Shown: positions 38,262-48,769 of the stretch, in pieces
How the letters are laid out: each line of letters starts with the position of its first letter
Numbering within the stretch: the stretch's first letter is position 1
From: Cyclobacteriaceae bacterium
GTDB taxonomy: Bacteria; Bacteroidota; Bacteroidia; Cytophagales; Cyclobacteriaceae
NCBI GenBank assembly: GCA_947458585.1
Contig: CANGYY010000005.1
Span: forward strand, 1-64,000
DNA: 64,000 bases
Direction of reading: 5' to 3'
Notes under the pieces: generated by a model
What the model saw: the letters and a program-made list of their open reading frames with translations, nothing else
Told to the model about the DNA's origin: nothing
The model's database searches: none
Position numbers and translations under genes: made by a program

Positions 38262-38945
38262 ATGAAATACATCATCATAGGAATGGGAAGCTTTGGTGGC
38301 TTTCTCGCCGCAAGATTGACCGAATTGGGTCACGAAGTAGTTGGAGTAGATTCCAGCGAAATCAAAATCGAACAAGTTAAAGACAAGATCACCCATGCCA
38401 TCCTGATGGATGCGACCGATGCGGAGACAGTCAAAACCCTCCCCTACAAGGATGCAGATGCTGTCATCATCACCATTGGAGAAAATGTGGGGGCTTCCAT
38501 CATGGTGACGGCCATTTTCAAGCAGTTGAATGTAACCCGCTTGATCAGCAGAGCCATCAACCCTGTGCACGAAACGGTCATTAAAGCGATTGGAATAACC
38601 GAGATTTTACACCCGGAAGAGGATTCGGCAGAACGAATGGCCAAGCGTCTGCAAATGAAAAACGTGCTGGATTCCCTAGACCTTTCCGATGACTACAACG
38701 TCATCGAAGTCAAAACGCCAGAGCGCTACGTAGGCATGACCTTGGAAGAAACCAACCTCCGAAAGGAATACAAGGTCACCGTGATCACCATCATTCATGA
38801 AATGGAGCGAACCAACATGCTCGGTAAAAAATCCATCATCAAAAAAGTGGTAGGTGTGGTCAATGGAGATACCAAAATTGAGGCTGGAGACATTCTCGTC
38901 CTATTTGGATCCTCCAAAGACATCCAGCGGATCCTTGAAATGTAA
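38262..38945 (+). CDS. TrkA/KtrA-family K+ transport regulatory protein
   Basis: RCK domain: YIIIGMGSFGGFLAARLTELGHEVVGVDSSE, TrkA-C end. Confidence 0.94.
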   Translation: MKYIIIGMGSFGGFLAARLTELGHEVVGVDSSEIKIEQVKDKITHAILMDATDAETVKTLPYKDADAVIITIGENVGASIMVTAIFKQLNVTRLISRAINPVHETVIKAIGITEILHPEEDSAERMAKRLQMKNVLDSLDLSDDYNVIEVKTPERYVGMTLEETNLRKEYKVTVITIIHEMERTNMLGKKSIIKKVVGVVNGDTKIEAGDILVLFGSSKDIQRILEM

Positions 38946-39035
38946 GAGAACCCTAAACACCGGGGCCCACTTACTTTTTTTCCCATTTTGGAACTTTAGT
39001 CTCCCTATGAGCATTTTTCAAGCGTACCCTATGCC

Positions 39036-41273
39036 ATGAATTCCGCTCTATCCAAAATCAGCAAACAAACATTTCCCGTTACTGGCATGACCTGCGCAGC
39101 CTGTGCATCCAGCGTGGAAACGATCCTGATGCATACGGATGGCATTCACACAGCAGCGGTCAATTATGCCAGTTCTACTGTTTCAGTAGCTTGGGACGAA
39201 CGCATCTCTGCACAAGGCATCGATCAGGCCTTGCAAGAAGTGGGCTATGGACTGATTATCAGCAACCAGGAAGTTCACGAATCTGTTGCAGCCGCTCAAG
39301 CAAAAAACTACCAGCAACTCAAGCAGCAAACACTAGGCGCAGCAATCATTTCCCTTCCCATCGTCGTACTGGGGATGTTTTTTATGGATTGGGAGCCTGG
39401 CAGATGGATTAGTTTGGGACTAAGTATCCCCGTGCTCTTCTACTTTGGGAGGCATTTTTTTACCCGTGCCTTTGCCCTTGCGCGACATGGGCAAGCAAAT
39501 ATGGATACCCTAGTAGCCCTAAGTACGTCCATCGCCTTCTTATTTTCTGCTTTTTCTACCTTCTTTCCAGATTTCTGGCATGCTACGGGTGTACATGCAC
39601 CCGTGTACTTTGAGAGTGCAGCGGTGATCCTGGTTTTTGTTTCCTTGGGGAAAATGCTCGAGGAGCGTGCCAAAACCAAGACGGGAACGGCTTTAAAGAA
39701 ACTCATCGGCTTGCAACCCAAAACCCTAACCCGATTGGTTGCTGGAATCCCGCAGGAAATCGGGCTTGAAGAAGTAGCCTTGGGAGATCGAATACTGGTG
39801 AAGCCCGGAGAAAAAATCCCGGTAGACGGACAAGTGCTGCTAGGACAAAGTTACCTAGATGAGAGCATGCTCAGTGGGGAATACCTTCCCGTAGCCAAAA
39901 GACCCGGGGACCCTGTCTTTGCAGGTACGCTCAATCAGAACGGGATCTTAGAAATTACTGCTGAAAAAATTGGCAGCACCACCCTACTCGCCCAAATCAT
40001 CCAACGCGTGCAAGAGGCTCAAGGCAGCAAAGCCCCCGTGCAGCGGCTCGTGGATAAAGTATCTAGCATTTTTGTGCCCGTGGTCTTGGGTCTTTCCATC
40101 CTTACTTTTGTTTCTTGGATGATTTTTGGAGGGGAAAATGCGCTCTCCTTCGGATTACTTTCCGCGGTATCAGTATTGGTCATTGCTTGTCCTTGCGCCT
40201 TGGGACTGGCTACTCCCACTGCCCTGATGGTGGGTATGGGTAAGGGGGCCGAGCAACAAATCCTCATACGCGATGCGGAAAGCCTCGAACTTGGACACAA
40301 AGTCAGCGCCTTGGTTCTAGACAAAACAGGAACACTGACCCTTGGCAAACCCAAGGTCAGCACTTTTTGGGAAAACACAGCGGAAAGCGGAGTTGACAGC
40401 GAAACGCTGGAAGGCATCCTCCTAGCCTTGGAACGCAACTCCACACATCCACTGGCCGAAGCGGTCATTTCCTTCTTGGAACATAAGAAACTGCCCATTT
40501 ATGCAGTAGAAGGATTCGAAAATAGCCCAGGAGCGGGAATCACTGGAAAGATTGAGGGGCAAACCTATTTCCTGGGAACCAAAAAGTGGATTCAATCGCT
40601 CCAAATCCACCTACCTTCCGCAGTAGAATCCGTAGAAAAGGAAAGTCAAGAAAAGGCACAAACGCTGATTTGGCTGAGTAATGAAACCCAATTACTGGCT
40701 GTTCTTGGGATCGAAGATGAAGTCAAGCAGAATGCCCCGCAGGTCGTGAAGGAATTGAAAGACATGGGAATAAGCGTTTACCTACTGACAGGTGATCAAA
40801 ATGCCCCAGCCAAGGCCGTAGCGGATCAAGTGGGGATCTCCCAGTACCAAGCCGAATGCCTTCCTGCCGATAAATCCAAGTTCATCCAAGCCCTACAGCA
40901 GCAAGGGCACGTAGTGGCGATGGTGGGCGATGGGATCAACGACGCGGAAGCCTTGGCACAGGCCGATGTCAGCATTGCCATGGGCATGGGCTCGGATATT
41001 GCGCTTGATGTAGCCAAAATCACACTGATGAACTCGGATCTAGCCAAAATTCCACAAGCACTTCGGCTTTCAAGGCTCACGGTTCATGGAATTCGGCAAA
41101 ATCTATTTTGGGCTTTTGTCTACAACCTAATCGGTATCCCCATAGCCGCTGGACTCCTTTACCCCTGGTTTGGATTTTTACTCGACCCCATGATTGCCAG
41201 TGCAGCCATGGCCTTGAGTTCCTTGTCCGTAGTGGGTAATAGTTTGCGTTTAAAAACTCAAAGTTTGGACTGA
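39036..41273 (+). CDS. copA: Copper-translocating P-type ATPase
   Basis: [18 protein letters not shown] in [32 protein letters not shown]. Confidence 0.95.
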   Translation: MNSALSKISKQTFPVTGMTCAACASSVETILMHTDGIHTAAVNYASSTVSVAWDERISAQGIDQALQEVGYGLIISNQEVHESVAAAQAKNYQQLKQQTLGAAIISLPIVVLGMFFMDWEPGRWISLGLSIPVLFYFGRHFFTRAFALARHGQANMDTLVALSTSIAFLFSAFSTFFPDFWHATGVHAPVYFESAAVILVFVSLGKMLEERAKTKTGTALKKLIGLQPKTLTRLVAGIPQEIGLEEVALGDRILVKPGEKIPVDGQVLLGQSYLDESMLSGEYLPVAKRPGDPVFAGTLNQNGILEITAEKIGSTTLLAQIIQRVQEAQGSKAPVQRLVDKVSSIFVPVVLGLSILTFVSWMIFGGENALSFGLLSAVSVLVIACPCALGLATPTALMVGMGKGAEQQILIRDAESLELGHKVSALVLDKTGTLTLGKPKVSTFWENTAESGVDSETLEGILLALERNSTHPLAEAVISFLEHKKLPIYAVEGFENSPGAGITGKIEGQTYFLGTKKWIQSLQIHLPSAVESVEKESQEKAQTLIWLSNETQLLAVLGIEDEVKQNAPQVVKELKDMGISVYLLTGDQNAPAKAVADQVGISQYQAECLPADKSKFIQALQQQGHVVAMVGDGINDAEALAQADVSIAMGMGSDIALDVAKITLMNSDLAKIPQALRLSRLTVHGIRQNLFWAFVYNLIGIPIAAGLLYPWFGFLLDPMIASAAMALSSLSVVGNSLRLKTQSLD

Positions 41274-41357
41274 TACAGTGCGTAATGTATCTGAAGATTA
41301 ATTAAACTAATAATACACCCTAATAAAATCAATAGTCTCTATTTCAATTTAGTATAC

Positions 41358-41567
41358 ATGAAAAAATATACCTTCACTACCAATATTCAGTGTAACAATT
41401 GCTTATCCAAAGTAAGTCCCAAACTCAACGAGCAGGTTGGAATTCATACCTGGCAGGTGGACTTGCAGGACCCGAATCGAACGCTGACTGTGGAAACCGA
41501 AACTCTAGCCCCTGAGGACATCCGAAAGACAGTGCTAAAGGCTGGATTTATTGTAACTGAAAACTAA
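41358..41567 (+). CDS. Small heavy-metal-associated (HMA) domain protein
   Basis: KYTFTTNIQCNNCLSKVSPKLNEQ..., CxxC metal site. Confidence 0.85.
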   Translation: MKKYTFTTNIQCNNCLSKVSPKLNEQVGIHTWQVDLQDPNRTLTVETETLAPEDIRKTVLKAGFIVTEN

Positions 41568-41662
41568 TCTTCCATCGACCGGATTCATCCTCAAGAACTT
41601 AAGTGATTTCAAAATTCGATAGAGATGAAACTAGAAGTTCAATTTATCCGTATGTTTGTGTC

Positions 41663-42070
41663 ATGAAATCGAGTGTATCCATCCTACTAGCCTTGTTGCT
41701 GCTTTTCTCCACTGTGGGAATGGCAAAAACGACGCATTGGTGCATGGGTCACGAGATGGAGTCCGCGATAGGTTTTGGTGAGAAGCATTTGGATTGCGGA
41801 ATGGAACTCCCAAACGAGGATTCCAACACTTCTTCGGAGGATCCTTCCAGTTGCTGCGAAAACAAAACCCAGCACCTTCAAGTAGACGATGATTTTCAAG
41901 TAAGCCAGGTTGAATTTCAACTCAGCCCTTCATTTACCCTTCCCCTTCTTCAAGTCTTTGTTTTTGAAGGTGACTTTTTCAATATTCAACAGGTAGTTTT
42001 CCCTACCGAACACAGTCCAACTGTACCCAAACGGGATTTTCAGCTGCTCTACCAATCCTTCTTGATTTAA
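41663..42070 (+). CDS. Exported Cys/His-containing protein, HYC_CC_PP-like
   Basis: Signal peptide from Met at 41663; THWCMGHEME...DCGMELP...SSCCENKTQ; in the metal locus. Confidence 0.65.
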   Translation: MKSSVSILLALLLLFSTVGMAKTTHWCMGHEMESAIGFGEKHLDCGMELPNEDSNTSSEDPSSCCENKTQHLQVDDDFQVSQVEFQLSPSFTLPLLQVFVFEGDFFNIQQVVFPTEHSPTVPKRDFQLLYQSFLI

Positions 42071-42153
42071 TTCCAAGGTAAGCTTGTCTCAAGCTTCTCG
42101 TGAATCTCCTGTGGCTTTAAGTCTCAGGCAATTTTCATTTATCCTTTGGAATC

Positions 42154-45100
42154 ATGATCAATCGCATAATTCGTTTCTTTTTAGAAAATAAGTTAGTCAC
42201 GCTCCTCTTCTTCCTGCTCATCTTGGGCTGGGGACTGGCCACGGCACCTTTCAACTGGGACTTTGGGAGTTTTCCCCGTGACCCGGTGCCCGTAGATGCC
42301 ATTCCGGATATTGGGGAAAACCAACAAATCGTATTCACCGAATGGATGGGACGCTCTCCTCAAGATGTGGAGAATCAAATCACCTATCCCCTTACCACAT
42401 CACTCCTAGGCCTGCCTGGAGTCAAGAGCGTGCGTTCCAGTTCGGCCTTCGGTTTTTCGAGCATTTACATCATTTTTGAGGAGGACATCGAGTTTTACTG
42501 GAGTCGTTCCCGCGTACTCGAAAAACTGAATTCCCTGCCTTCTGGACTACTTCCTGATGGGGTGCAACCCAAACTAGGTCCCGATGCCACTGCATTAGGA
42601 CAGGTATTTTGGTACACCTTAGAAGGACGCGATGCGGATGGAAATCCTACCGGAGGATGGAATCCTGAAGAATTGCGTACTATTCAAGACTATTACATCC
42701 GCTATGCCCTTACTGCGGTCGAGGGAGTGGCTGAAGTGGCCTCCGTAGGCGGATTTATCAAAGAATACCAGGTAGATGTAGATCCTGCTGCACTCAAAGC
42801 CAATGGCATCAGCCTCATGGAGGTCATGGATGCGGTGCGCAAATCCAACCTGGATGTTTCGGCCAATTCCATCGAGATCAACAAGGTAGACTACTACATC
42901 CGTGGTCTGGGATACATTGATGACTTGGAAGATTTGGACAAGGCCGTCGTGAAAGTTACCAACAATGTCCCCATTCGCCTCCAAGACGTTGCGAAGATCA
43001 ACTTTGGTCCGCAGCCCCGAAACATGGCTGGAATCCTGGATAAAGGTGGTGCAGAGGCCGTGGGCGGAGTAGTCATTGCCCGCTATGGGGACAATCCCCT
43101 GCAAGTCATCGAGGGCATCAAAAAGGAAATTGAGCAACTCAGCCCTGGGCTACCAACCAAAACTTTGGCCGATGGCACCGTTTCCAAGTTGACCCTAGTA
43201 CCCTTCTACGATCGCTCTGGCTTGATCTACGAGACCTTGGGTACCTTGTATGAAGCCATCAATTTGCAAATCCTAGTCACCATCCTGGTGATCCTGGTCA
43301 TGGTGGTGAATGTGCGTGCCTCCTTGCTTATCTCTTCCCTCCTTCCACTGGCGGTGCTGATGTGCTTTATCTTCATGCGCTACTTTGGAGTGGATGCCAA
43401 CATCATGGCATTATCAGGCATCGCGATCGCCATAGGTACCTTGGTGGATTTGGGCATCATCCTCAATGAAAATATTCTTCGGCACTTGGAGTCTGCTCCC
43501 AAGGAAAAATCCAAACTCCAAACGATTTACGAGGCCTCAGCAGAGGTTTCTGGAGCAATCCTTACAGCCGTCAGCACCACCATTATCAGTTTCCTTCCGG
43601 TATTCACACTACAAGCGGCAGAGGGCAAACTATTTGGTCCACTCGCCTACACGAAAACTTTCGTCTTGATCGCTGCTGTACTGATTACCTTATTCATGCT
43701 GCCTGCATTGACGCATTGGGTAGTGAGTTGGCGGAAAGTCAGTGACAAAGTAAGCCGATACGGCAATTATGCACTCCTACTCCTAGGGCCATTGGTCGGC
43801 ATTTTTGCTTGGACCTGGGCTGGTCTTTTGCTATTCAGCTACGGCGCAATTCACAGTTTGGCTTTTCATTTTCCGGATAGCTTCGAAAAGCACAAGTCAA
43901 AAGCCCTACTAGGCGCTACGCTGATTGCCATTTCTTGGCTGCTTACTACCTTATGGATGCCCTTGGGCGTTTCCGTCAGCACCTTTGTCAATTTTCTGTT
44001 CATTGCGCTGCTTTTGTTTGCCGTGCTGGGCGGGTTTATGGGTTTCATCCAAATCTATCCAAGACTCCTCGACTGGTGCCTCAACCACAAGCGCGCTTTC
44101 TTGGCCTTTCCTTCCCTGATTATCGGCTTGGGATTGATCATTTGGCTAGGCTTTGGGCGCGTATTTGGTTTTATCCCTCTGGCTACCGATGGACTAGGGG
44201 TAAATATTCGCACCACGGCACTCTGGTCGGGAATGACCCATACTTTTCCTGGACTTGGCAAGGAGTTTATGCCTTCCCTCAACGAAGGCTCCTTCCTGCT
44301 CATGCCAACCAGCATGCCCCATGCGGGAGTTCAAGAAAACAAGGAGGTATTGCAGAAATTGGATATGCTGGTGGCTTCCATCCCAGAAGTGGAATTGGTC
44401 GTAGGCAAGGCAGGCAGAGCTGAAACAGCCATTGACCCTGCACCCATCACCATGTATGAAAATACGATCAACTACAAGTCCGAATACGTGATCGATGCCC
44501 AAGGAAAACGACTTCGATTCAAAGTGGAAGATGGGAAATATGCCCTTAAAACGGGAGAATTTTACGATCCAGAAACAGATTCACTTCAAAGCGTAAGGGT
44601 AACTGACCTTGTTGCAGACGAGTCTGGGGAATACTTCAGGCAGTGGAGAGACCATATCCGTACCCCGGATGACATCTGGTCCGAGATCTTGAAGGTAGTC
44701 AACTTGCCTGGGGTGACGAGTTCGCCCAAACTCCAGCCTATTGAAACCCGCTTGGTCATGCTGCAAACAGGCATGCGTGCACCCATGGGTATCAAAGTTT
44801 ATGGTCCTGATTTGGAAACCATTGAATCCTTTGGATTGAAACTAGAAACCTACCTCAAAGAGGTGCCTTCGGTCAAAAAGGAGGCAGTATTTGCCGACCG
44901 AATTGTGGGCAAACCCTACTTGGAATTGGCCATTGACCGGGAAAAAATCTCCCGCTACGGATTGAATGTGGTGGATGTGCAGGAGTTTATCGAAACAGCC
45001 ATTGGAGGCATGAAGTTGAGCACTACCGTAGAAGGACGGGAACGCTTTCCAATCCGCGTACGCTATGCACGCGAATACCGGGATGATCCGGAAGCCATTG

Positions 45101-45984
45101 AAAATCTCCAAATCCCTACTCCTGTTGGCAACTACATTCCCCTAGGTCAACTGGTGGACATCCAATACCGACCTGGCCCAGACATGATTCGTGGAGAAAA
45201 TAGCTTCTTGGTAGGATTTGTCCTTTTGGATAAGAACGAAGGCTACTCCGAAGTGACCGTAGTAGAGCAAGCAAAAGACTATTTGCAAGGGAAAATTGAT
45301 TCCGGCGAACTGCAAATTCCGGATGGGGTACGCTTTGAATTTTCAGGAACCTATGAAAATCAAGTTCGTGCCGAAAAACGCTTGGCCTTCATTGTTCCTC
45401 TCTGTTTGGTGCTGATTTTCTTGCTGCTCTATTTTCAATTCAGAGCCGTATCCACTACCCTCTTTGTATTCACAGGGATCGCAATGACCTTTTCAGGCGG
45501 GTTTTTGATGCTTTGGCTCTTTGGGCTAGATGGATTCTTGAATATTGACATTTGGGGCACCAACCTGCGTGACCTATTCCAAATGAAAGCTTACAACTTG
45601 AGTGTGGCCGTTTGGGTAGGATTCATCGCCTTGTTCGGTATTGCCACCGACGATGGTGTGGTGGTCGCAACTTACTTGGATCAGAGTTTTGCCAAGAAAA
45701 AGCCAAGCAGCGTCCTAGAAATCCGCAATGCGGTCCTAGAAGCCGGAAAACGCAGGGTATTGCCTTGTATGATGACTACGGCCACTACGCTACTCGCCTT
45801 AATCCCCATTTTCACTTCCACTGGAAAAGGCTCCGATGTGATGATCCCAATGGCCATACCGGCTTTAGGAGGAATGATTTTGGAAGTGACCACCGTATTC
45901 ATCGTTCCTACCCTTTACTGCTGGTGGGCTGAACGAAAATTAAGTAAGACAACAAAAATTGACAGCCATGAAGCAATTAGTTAA
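42154..45984 (+). CDS. CusA/CzcA-family heavy-metal efflux RND permease
   Basis: QNQITYPLTTSLLGLPGVKSVRSSSAFGFSSIYIIFEEDIEFYWSRSRVLEKL; GKEFMPSLNEGSFLLMPTSMPHAG. Confidence 0.96.
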   Translation: MINRIIRFFLENKLVTLLFFLLILGWGLATAPFNWDFGSFPRDPVPVDAIPDIGENQQIVFTEWMGRSPQDVENQITYPLTTSLLGLPGVKSVRSSSAFGFSSIYIIFEEDIEFYWSRSRVLEKLNSLPSGLLPDGVQPKLGPDATALGQVFWYTLEGRDADGNPTGGWNPEELRTIQDYYIRYALTAVEGVAEVASVGGFIKEYQVDVDPAALKANGISLMEVMDAVRKSNLDVSANSIEINKVDYYIRGLGYIDDLEDLDKAVVKVTNNVPIRLQDVAKINFGPQPRNMAGILDKGGAEAVGGVVIARYGDNPLQVIEGIKKEIEQLSPGLPTKTLADGTVSKLTLVPFYDRSGLIYETLGTLYEAINLQILVTILVILVMVVNVRASLLISSLLPLAVLMCFIFMRYFGVDANIMALSGIAIAIGTLVDLGIILNENILRHLESAPKEKSKLQTIYEASAEVSGAILTAVSTTIISFLPVFTLQAAEGKLFGPLAYTKTFVLIAAVLITLFMLPALTHWVVSWRKVSDKVSRYGNYALLLLGPLVGIFAWTWAGLLLFSYGAIHSLAFHFPDSFEKHKSKALLGATLIAISWLLTTLWMPLGVSVSTFVNFLFIALLLFAVLGGFMGFIQIYPRLLDWCLNHKRAFLAFPSLIIGLGLIIWLGFGRVFGFIPLATDGLGVNIRTTALWSGMTHTFPGLGKEFMPSLNEGSFLLMPTSMPHAGVQENKEVLQKLDMLVASIPEVELVVGKAGRAETAIDPAPITMYENTINYKSEYVIDAQGKRLRFKVEDGKYALKTGEFYDPETDSLQSVRVTDLVADESGEYFRQWRDHIRTPDDIWSEILKVVNLPGVTSSPKLQPIETRLVMLQTGMRAPMGIKVYGPDLETIESFGLKLETYLKEVPSVKKEAVFADRIVGKPYLELAIDREKISRYGLNVVDVQEFIETAIGGMKLSTTVEGRERFPIRVRYAREYRDDPEAIENLQIPTPVGNYIPLGQLVDIQYRPGPDMIRGENSFLVGFVLLDKNEGYSEVTVVEQAKDYLQGKIDSGELQIPDGVRFEFSGTYENQVRAEKRLAFIVPLCLVLIFLLLYFQFRAVSTTLFVFTGIAMTFSGGFLMLWLFGLDGFLNIDIWGTNLRDLFQMKAYNLSVAVWVGFIALFGIATDDGVVVATYLDQSFAKKKPSSVLEIRNAVLEAGKRRVLPCMMTTATTLLALIPIFTSTGKGSDVMIPMAIPALGGMILEVTTVFIVPTLYCWWAERKLSKTTKIDSHEAIS

Positions 45985-47443
45985 GGTTTTGAAAGCAAGT
46001 GGCTGCAGGCTGCAGCTACACCCGATGCTTCCCCTCGGAAAGGTGCTGGGAGTGCTCCTGTTCCTTTCTCTGGTAGGCACACAGCCTCTTCAAGCGCAAT
46101 CCTTGGAAGACTACCTACTGGAGGCAGCCAAGAATAATCCGGGCCTCCAGTCGGCCTATGCGCAGTACCAAGCCACTGCAGAGCAGGTCAATCAGGTGAG
46201 CATGCCCAACCCAGAATTTCAAGCAGGCGTATTTTTGCAACCCATGGAGCGATTTATGGGCAATCAGGCTACCGATTTCCGCCTGATGCAAATGTTCCCC
46301 TGGAGAGGCATGCTGACCAGCCAAAAGGAAGAAGCCTACCTGATGGGTCAGGCAGAGTACTTCCGTTTTATGGACAAAAAGAATCAACTCTTTCTTGAAG
46401 TCAAGTCTACCTGGCTAGAGTTGCTTTTCCGTCAAGGAGAACTGAAACTTACACAACAAACAATCGACTACCTCAAGAAGCAGGAAAGCCTCATGCTGAT
46501 CAACTACCAGGTAGGGAATTCTACGGGGTTGAGTTCCCCTACCCCAAGCATGCCTGTTCAGCAACCTACACAGTCCACTGGCTCAGGAATGTCTAGCATG
46601 GGAAATGCATCTACCGCAGAAAGCAGTAGCCAGGGAATGAGTTTGGGAATGCCCAGTCCATCCATGAATTCCGCTTTTGTGGGCATGCCTGCCGTATTGC
46701 AACTCAAACTCCAACTCAATGAGCAGGAGACGATCCTAAAGCAACTGCAAGAAAATCTAGCAGTACTCAAAATTCAGTTCAACCAATTGCTCAACAGGTC
46801 AATAGATAGCCCTGTTTCCCTTCCTGAGCAAATGGATAAGCCTTCCTTACCTCTAGAAAAACAAGCCTATCTGGAAAAAATCAAGGAGAGCAATCCCATG
46901 TTAGCCATGTTTGCAGCCGAAAAATCGGCTTTAGCCCAGCAAGAAAAAATGGCTGTATTGGAAGGCAGGCCCATGTTCGGCGCTGGTGTCAATTACATGC
47001 CACTCTCTCCAAGGATAGAGAAAGGCATGCCCATGGGTGGTGATGACATGGTGATGCCCATGGTGACCTTAAGTCTACCGATTTACCGTAAAAAAATCGA
47101 TTCGAAAATTAAGGAAACCGCCTTTCTTCAAACTGCCGCGGAAATGGCACAAAAGGAAACCGAAAATCGTCTCTCCATGCAGTGGGCTGCGGCATTTCGA
47201 AATTGGGAAGAAAGCAATCGAAACCTCAAGCTTTACCAGGAACAGTTAACCTTGATCGATCAGCAACTGCAGTTGCTCGAATCAGGGTTAGCCACAGGAA
47301 AAAGCAGCCTGCTTGACGTACTTCAACTTCAGCAGCAGGACTTAGAATACCAGCGAAAGGTGCTATACGCCACCTATCAAGGACACCAGAGCCTAGCGGA
47401 ACTGGAAGCCTTGATTCAAAATTCCTCTATTCCTTCAAACTAG
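45968..47443 (+). CDS. TolC-family outer membrane efflux protein with Met-rich insert
   Basis: OEP-type repeats; SSPTPSMPVQQPTQSTGSGMSSMGNASTAESSSQGMSLGMPSPSMNS. Confidence 0.9.
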   Translation: MKQLVKVLKASGCRLQLHPMLPLGKVLGVLLFLSLVGTQPLQAQSLEDYLLEAAKNNPGLQSAYAQYQATAEQVNQVSMPNPEFQAGVFLQPMERFMGNQATDFRLMQMFPWRGMLTSQKEEAYLMGQAEYFRFMDKKNQLFLEVKSTWLELLFRQGELKLTQQTIDYLKKQESLMLINYQVGNSTGLSSPTPSMPVQQPTQSTGSGMSSMGNASTAESSSQGMSLGMPSPSMNSAFVGMPAVLQLKLQLNEQETILKQLQENLAVLKIQFNQLLNRSIDSPVSLPEQMDKPSLPLEKQAYLEKIKESNPMLAMFAAEKSALAQQEKMAVLEGRPMFGAGVNYMPLSPRIEKGMPMGGDDMVMPMVTLSLPIYRKKIDSKIKETAFLQTAAEMAQKETENRLSMQWAAAFRNWEESNRNLKLYQEQLTLIDQQLQLLESGLATGKSSLLDVLQLQQQDLEYQRKVLYATYQGHQSLAELEALIQNSSIPSN

Positions 47444-47450
47444 AAAAGAC

Positions 47451-48746
47451 ATGAAAAAGCTATTCGCTTCAAAAATTGGATTGATTTCCATCACCTTACT
47501 TATTGGGTTGATTTTGGGATGGATGTTCCATTCGCTCAGCTCGAGCAGTGCTGAATCACACTATCACGAATCCACTGAAGGGGCACCTACCCTTTGGACT
47601 TGTTCCATGGATCCACAGGTCAAACTAAATGCCCCAGGAGACTGTCCCATCTGTGGTATGGACTTGATACCCGTGGCACAGGGAACTGAAGAAAGCAGCA
47701 ACCTCCAAGCCATCCAAATGACAGAGGAAGCGATCGCCATGGCAGCAGTGCAAACCCAGGTGGTGGGTGGCTCTACCTCTGGAAAGGAACTCCTACTTAC
47801 TGGAAAGTTGCAAGCGGACGAACGTGAAAATGCTTCCATTACAGCCAAATTCCCCGGGAGGATAGAGAAATTGTTTGTCACCTTTACCGGGGAGCAAATC
47901 AAGGCAGGGCAAAAACTAGCAACCATCTATTCCCCAGAGTTGATTGCCGCTCAGAAAGAATTGTTGGAAGCCATCAAGACCAAGACAACCTATCCGCAAT
48001 TATACCAAGCGAGCAAGGAGAAGTTGGCTTCTTGGAGACTCACGGCTACACAGATCGCTGAAATCGAGCGTTCCGGGGTAATCAAAGACAAGTGGGATAT
48101 TTTGGCGGATCAATCTGGAGTAGTTCTCCAAAAAAATGTGGCCTTGGGCGATTATGTAGGAACGGGTTCGGTCCTCTTTACGGTAACAGACCTTTCCAAG
48201 CTTTGGCTACGCCTGGATGTGTATGAGACGGACTTGCCATTTGTTTCCCTTGGGGCCAATATCCAATTTACCGTGGCTGGACGGCCAAGCCAAACACTTC
48301 AAGCGCGGGTATCCTTTATCGATCCCCTAATCGATCCCAACACGCGTGCCGCTTCCCTCCGGGCAGAAATCTCCAATGGGGGGATGGTCTTGAAGCCAGA
48401 AATGTTTGTGACAGCAAAAATTTCAGCAGAAAAATCAACTGCAACTACTGACTTGGTAGTCCCGAGAACGGCCATCCTTTGGACCGGCAAGCGCTCCGTG
48501 GTCTACGTAAAGGTTCCCAATGCCGAAGTGCCTAGTTTTGAAATGCGGGAAGTAACTTTAGGAAATAGGCTCGGAGAAAACTATCAAATCACCGCTGGTT
48601 TAGAGTCAGGGGAAGAAATTGTCTCTCAAGGAGCCTTCGCCGTAGATGCATCCGCACAACTTTCTGGAAAAAAAAGCATGATGAGTCCAAATGAAAGTCG
48701 GGGCGAAAAATCGAAAGCAAAGCCTTCCTCTTCCCATGCTCATTAA
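47451..48746 (+). CDS. CusB-like RND periplasmic adaptor with heavy-metal-binding domain
   Basis: WTCSMDPQVKLNAPGDCPICGMDLIPV, HlyD-like core. Confidence 0.93.
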   Translation: MKKLFASKIGLISITLLIGLILGWMFHSLSSSSAESHYHESTEGAPTLWTCSMDPQVKLNAPGDCPICGMDLIPVAQGTEESSNLQAIQMTEEAIAMAAVQTQVVGGSTSGKELLLTGKLQADERENASITAKFPGRIEKLFVTFTGEQIKAGQKLATIYSPELIAAQKELLEAIKTKTTYPQLYQASKEKLASWRLTATQIAEIERSGVIKDKWDILADQSGVVLQKNVALGDYVGTGSVLFTVTDLSKLWLRLDVYETDLPFVSLGANIQFTVAGRPSQTLQARVSFIDPLIDPNTRAASLRAEISNGGMVLKPEMFVTAKISAEKSTATTDLVVPRTAILWTGKRSVVYVKVPNAEVPSFEMREVTLGNRLGENYQITAGLESGEEIVSQGAFAVDASAQLSGKKSMMSPNESRGEKSKAKPSSSHAH

Positions 48747-48769
48747 AGAATAAACCTCAGGAGGTCTTT

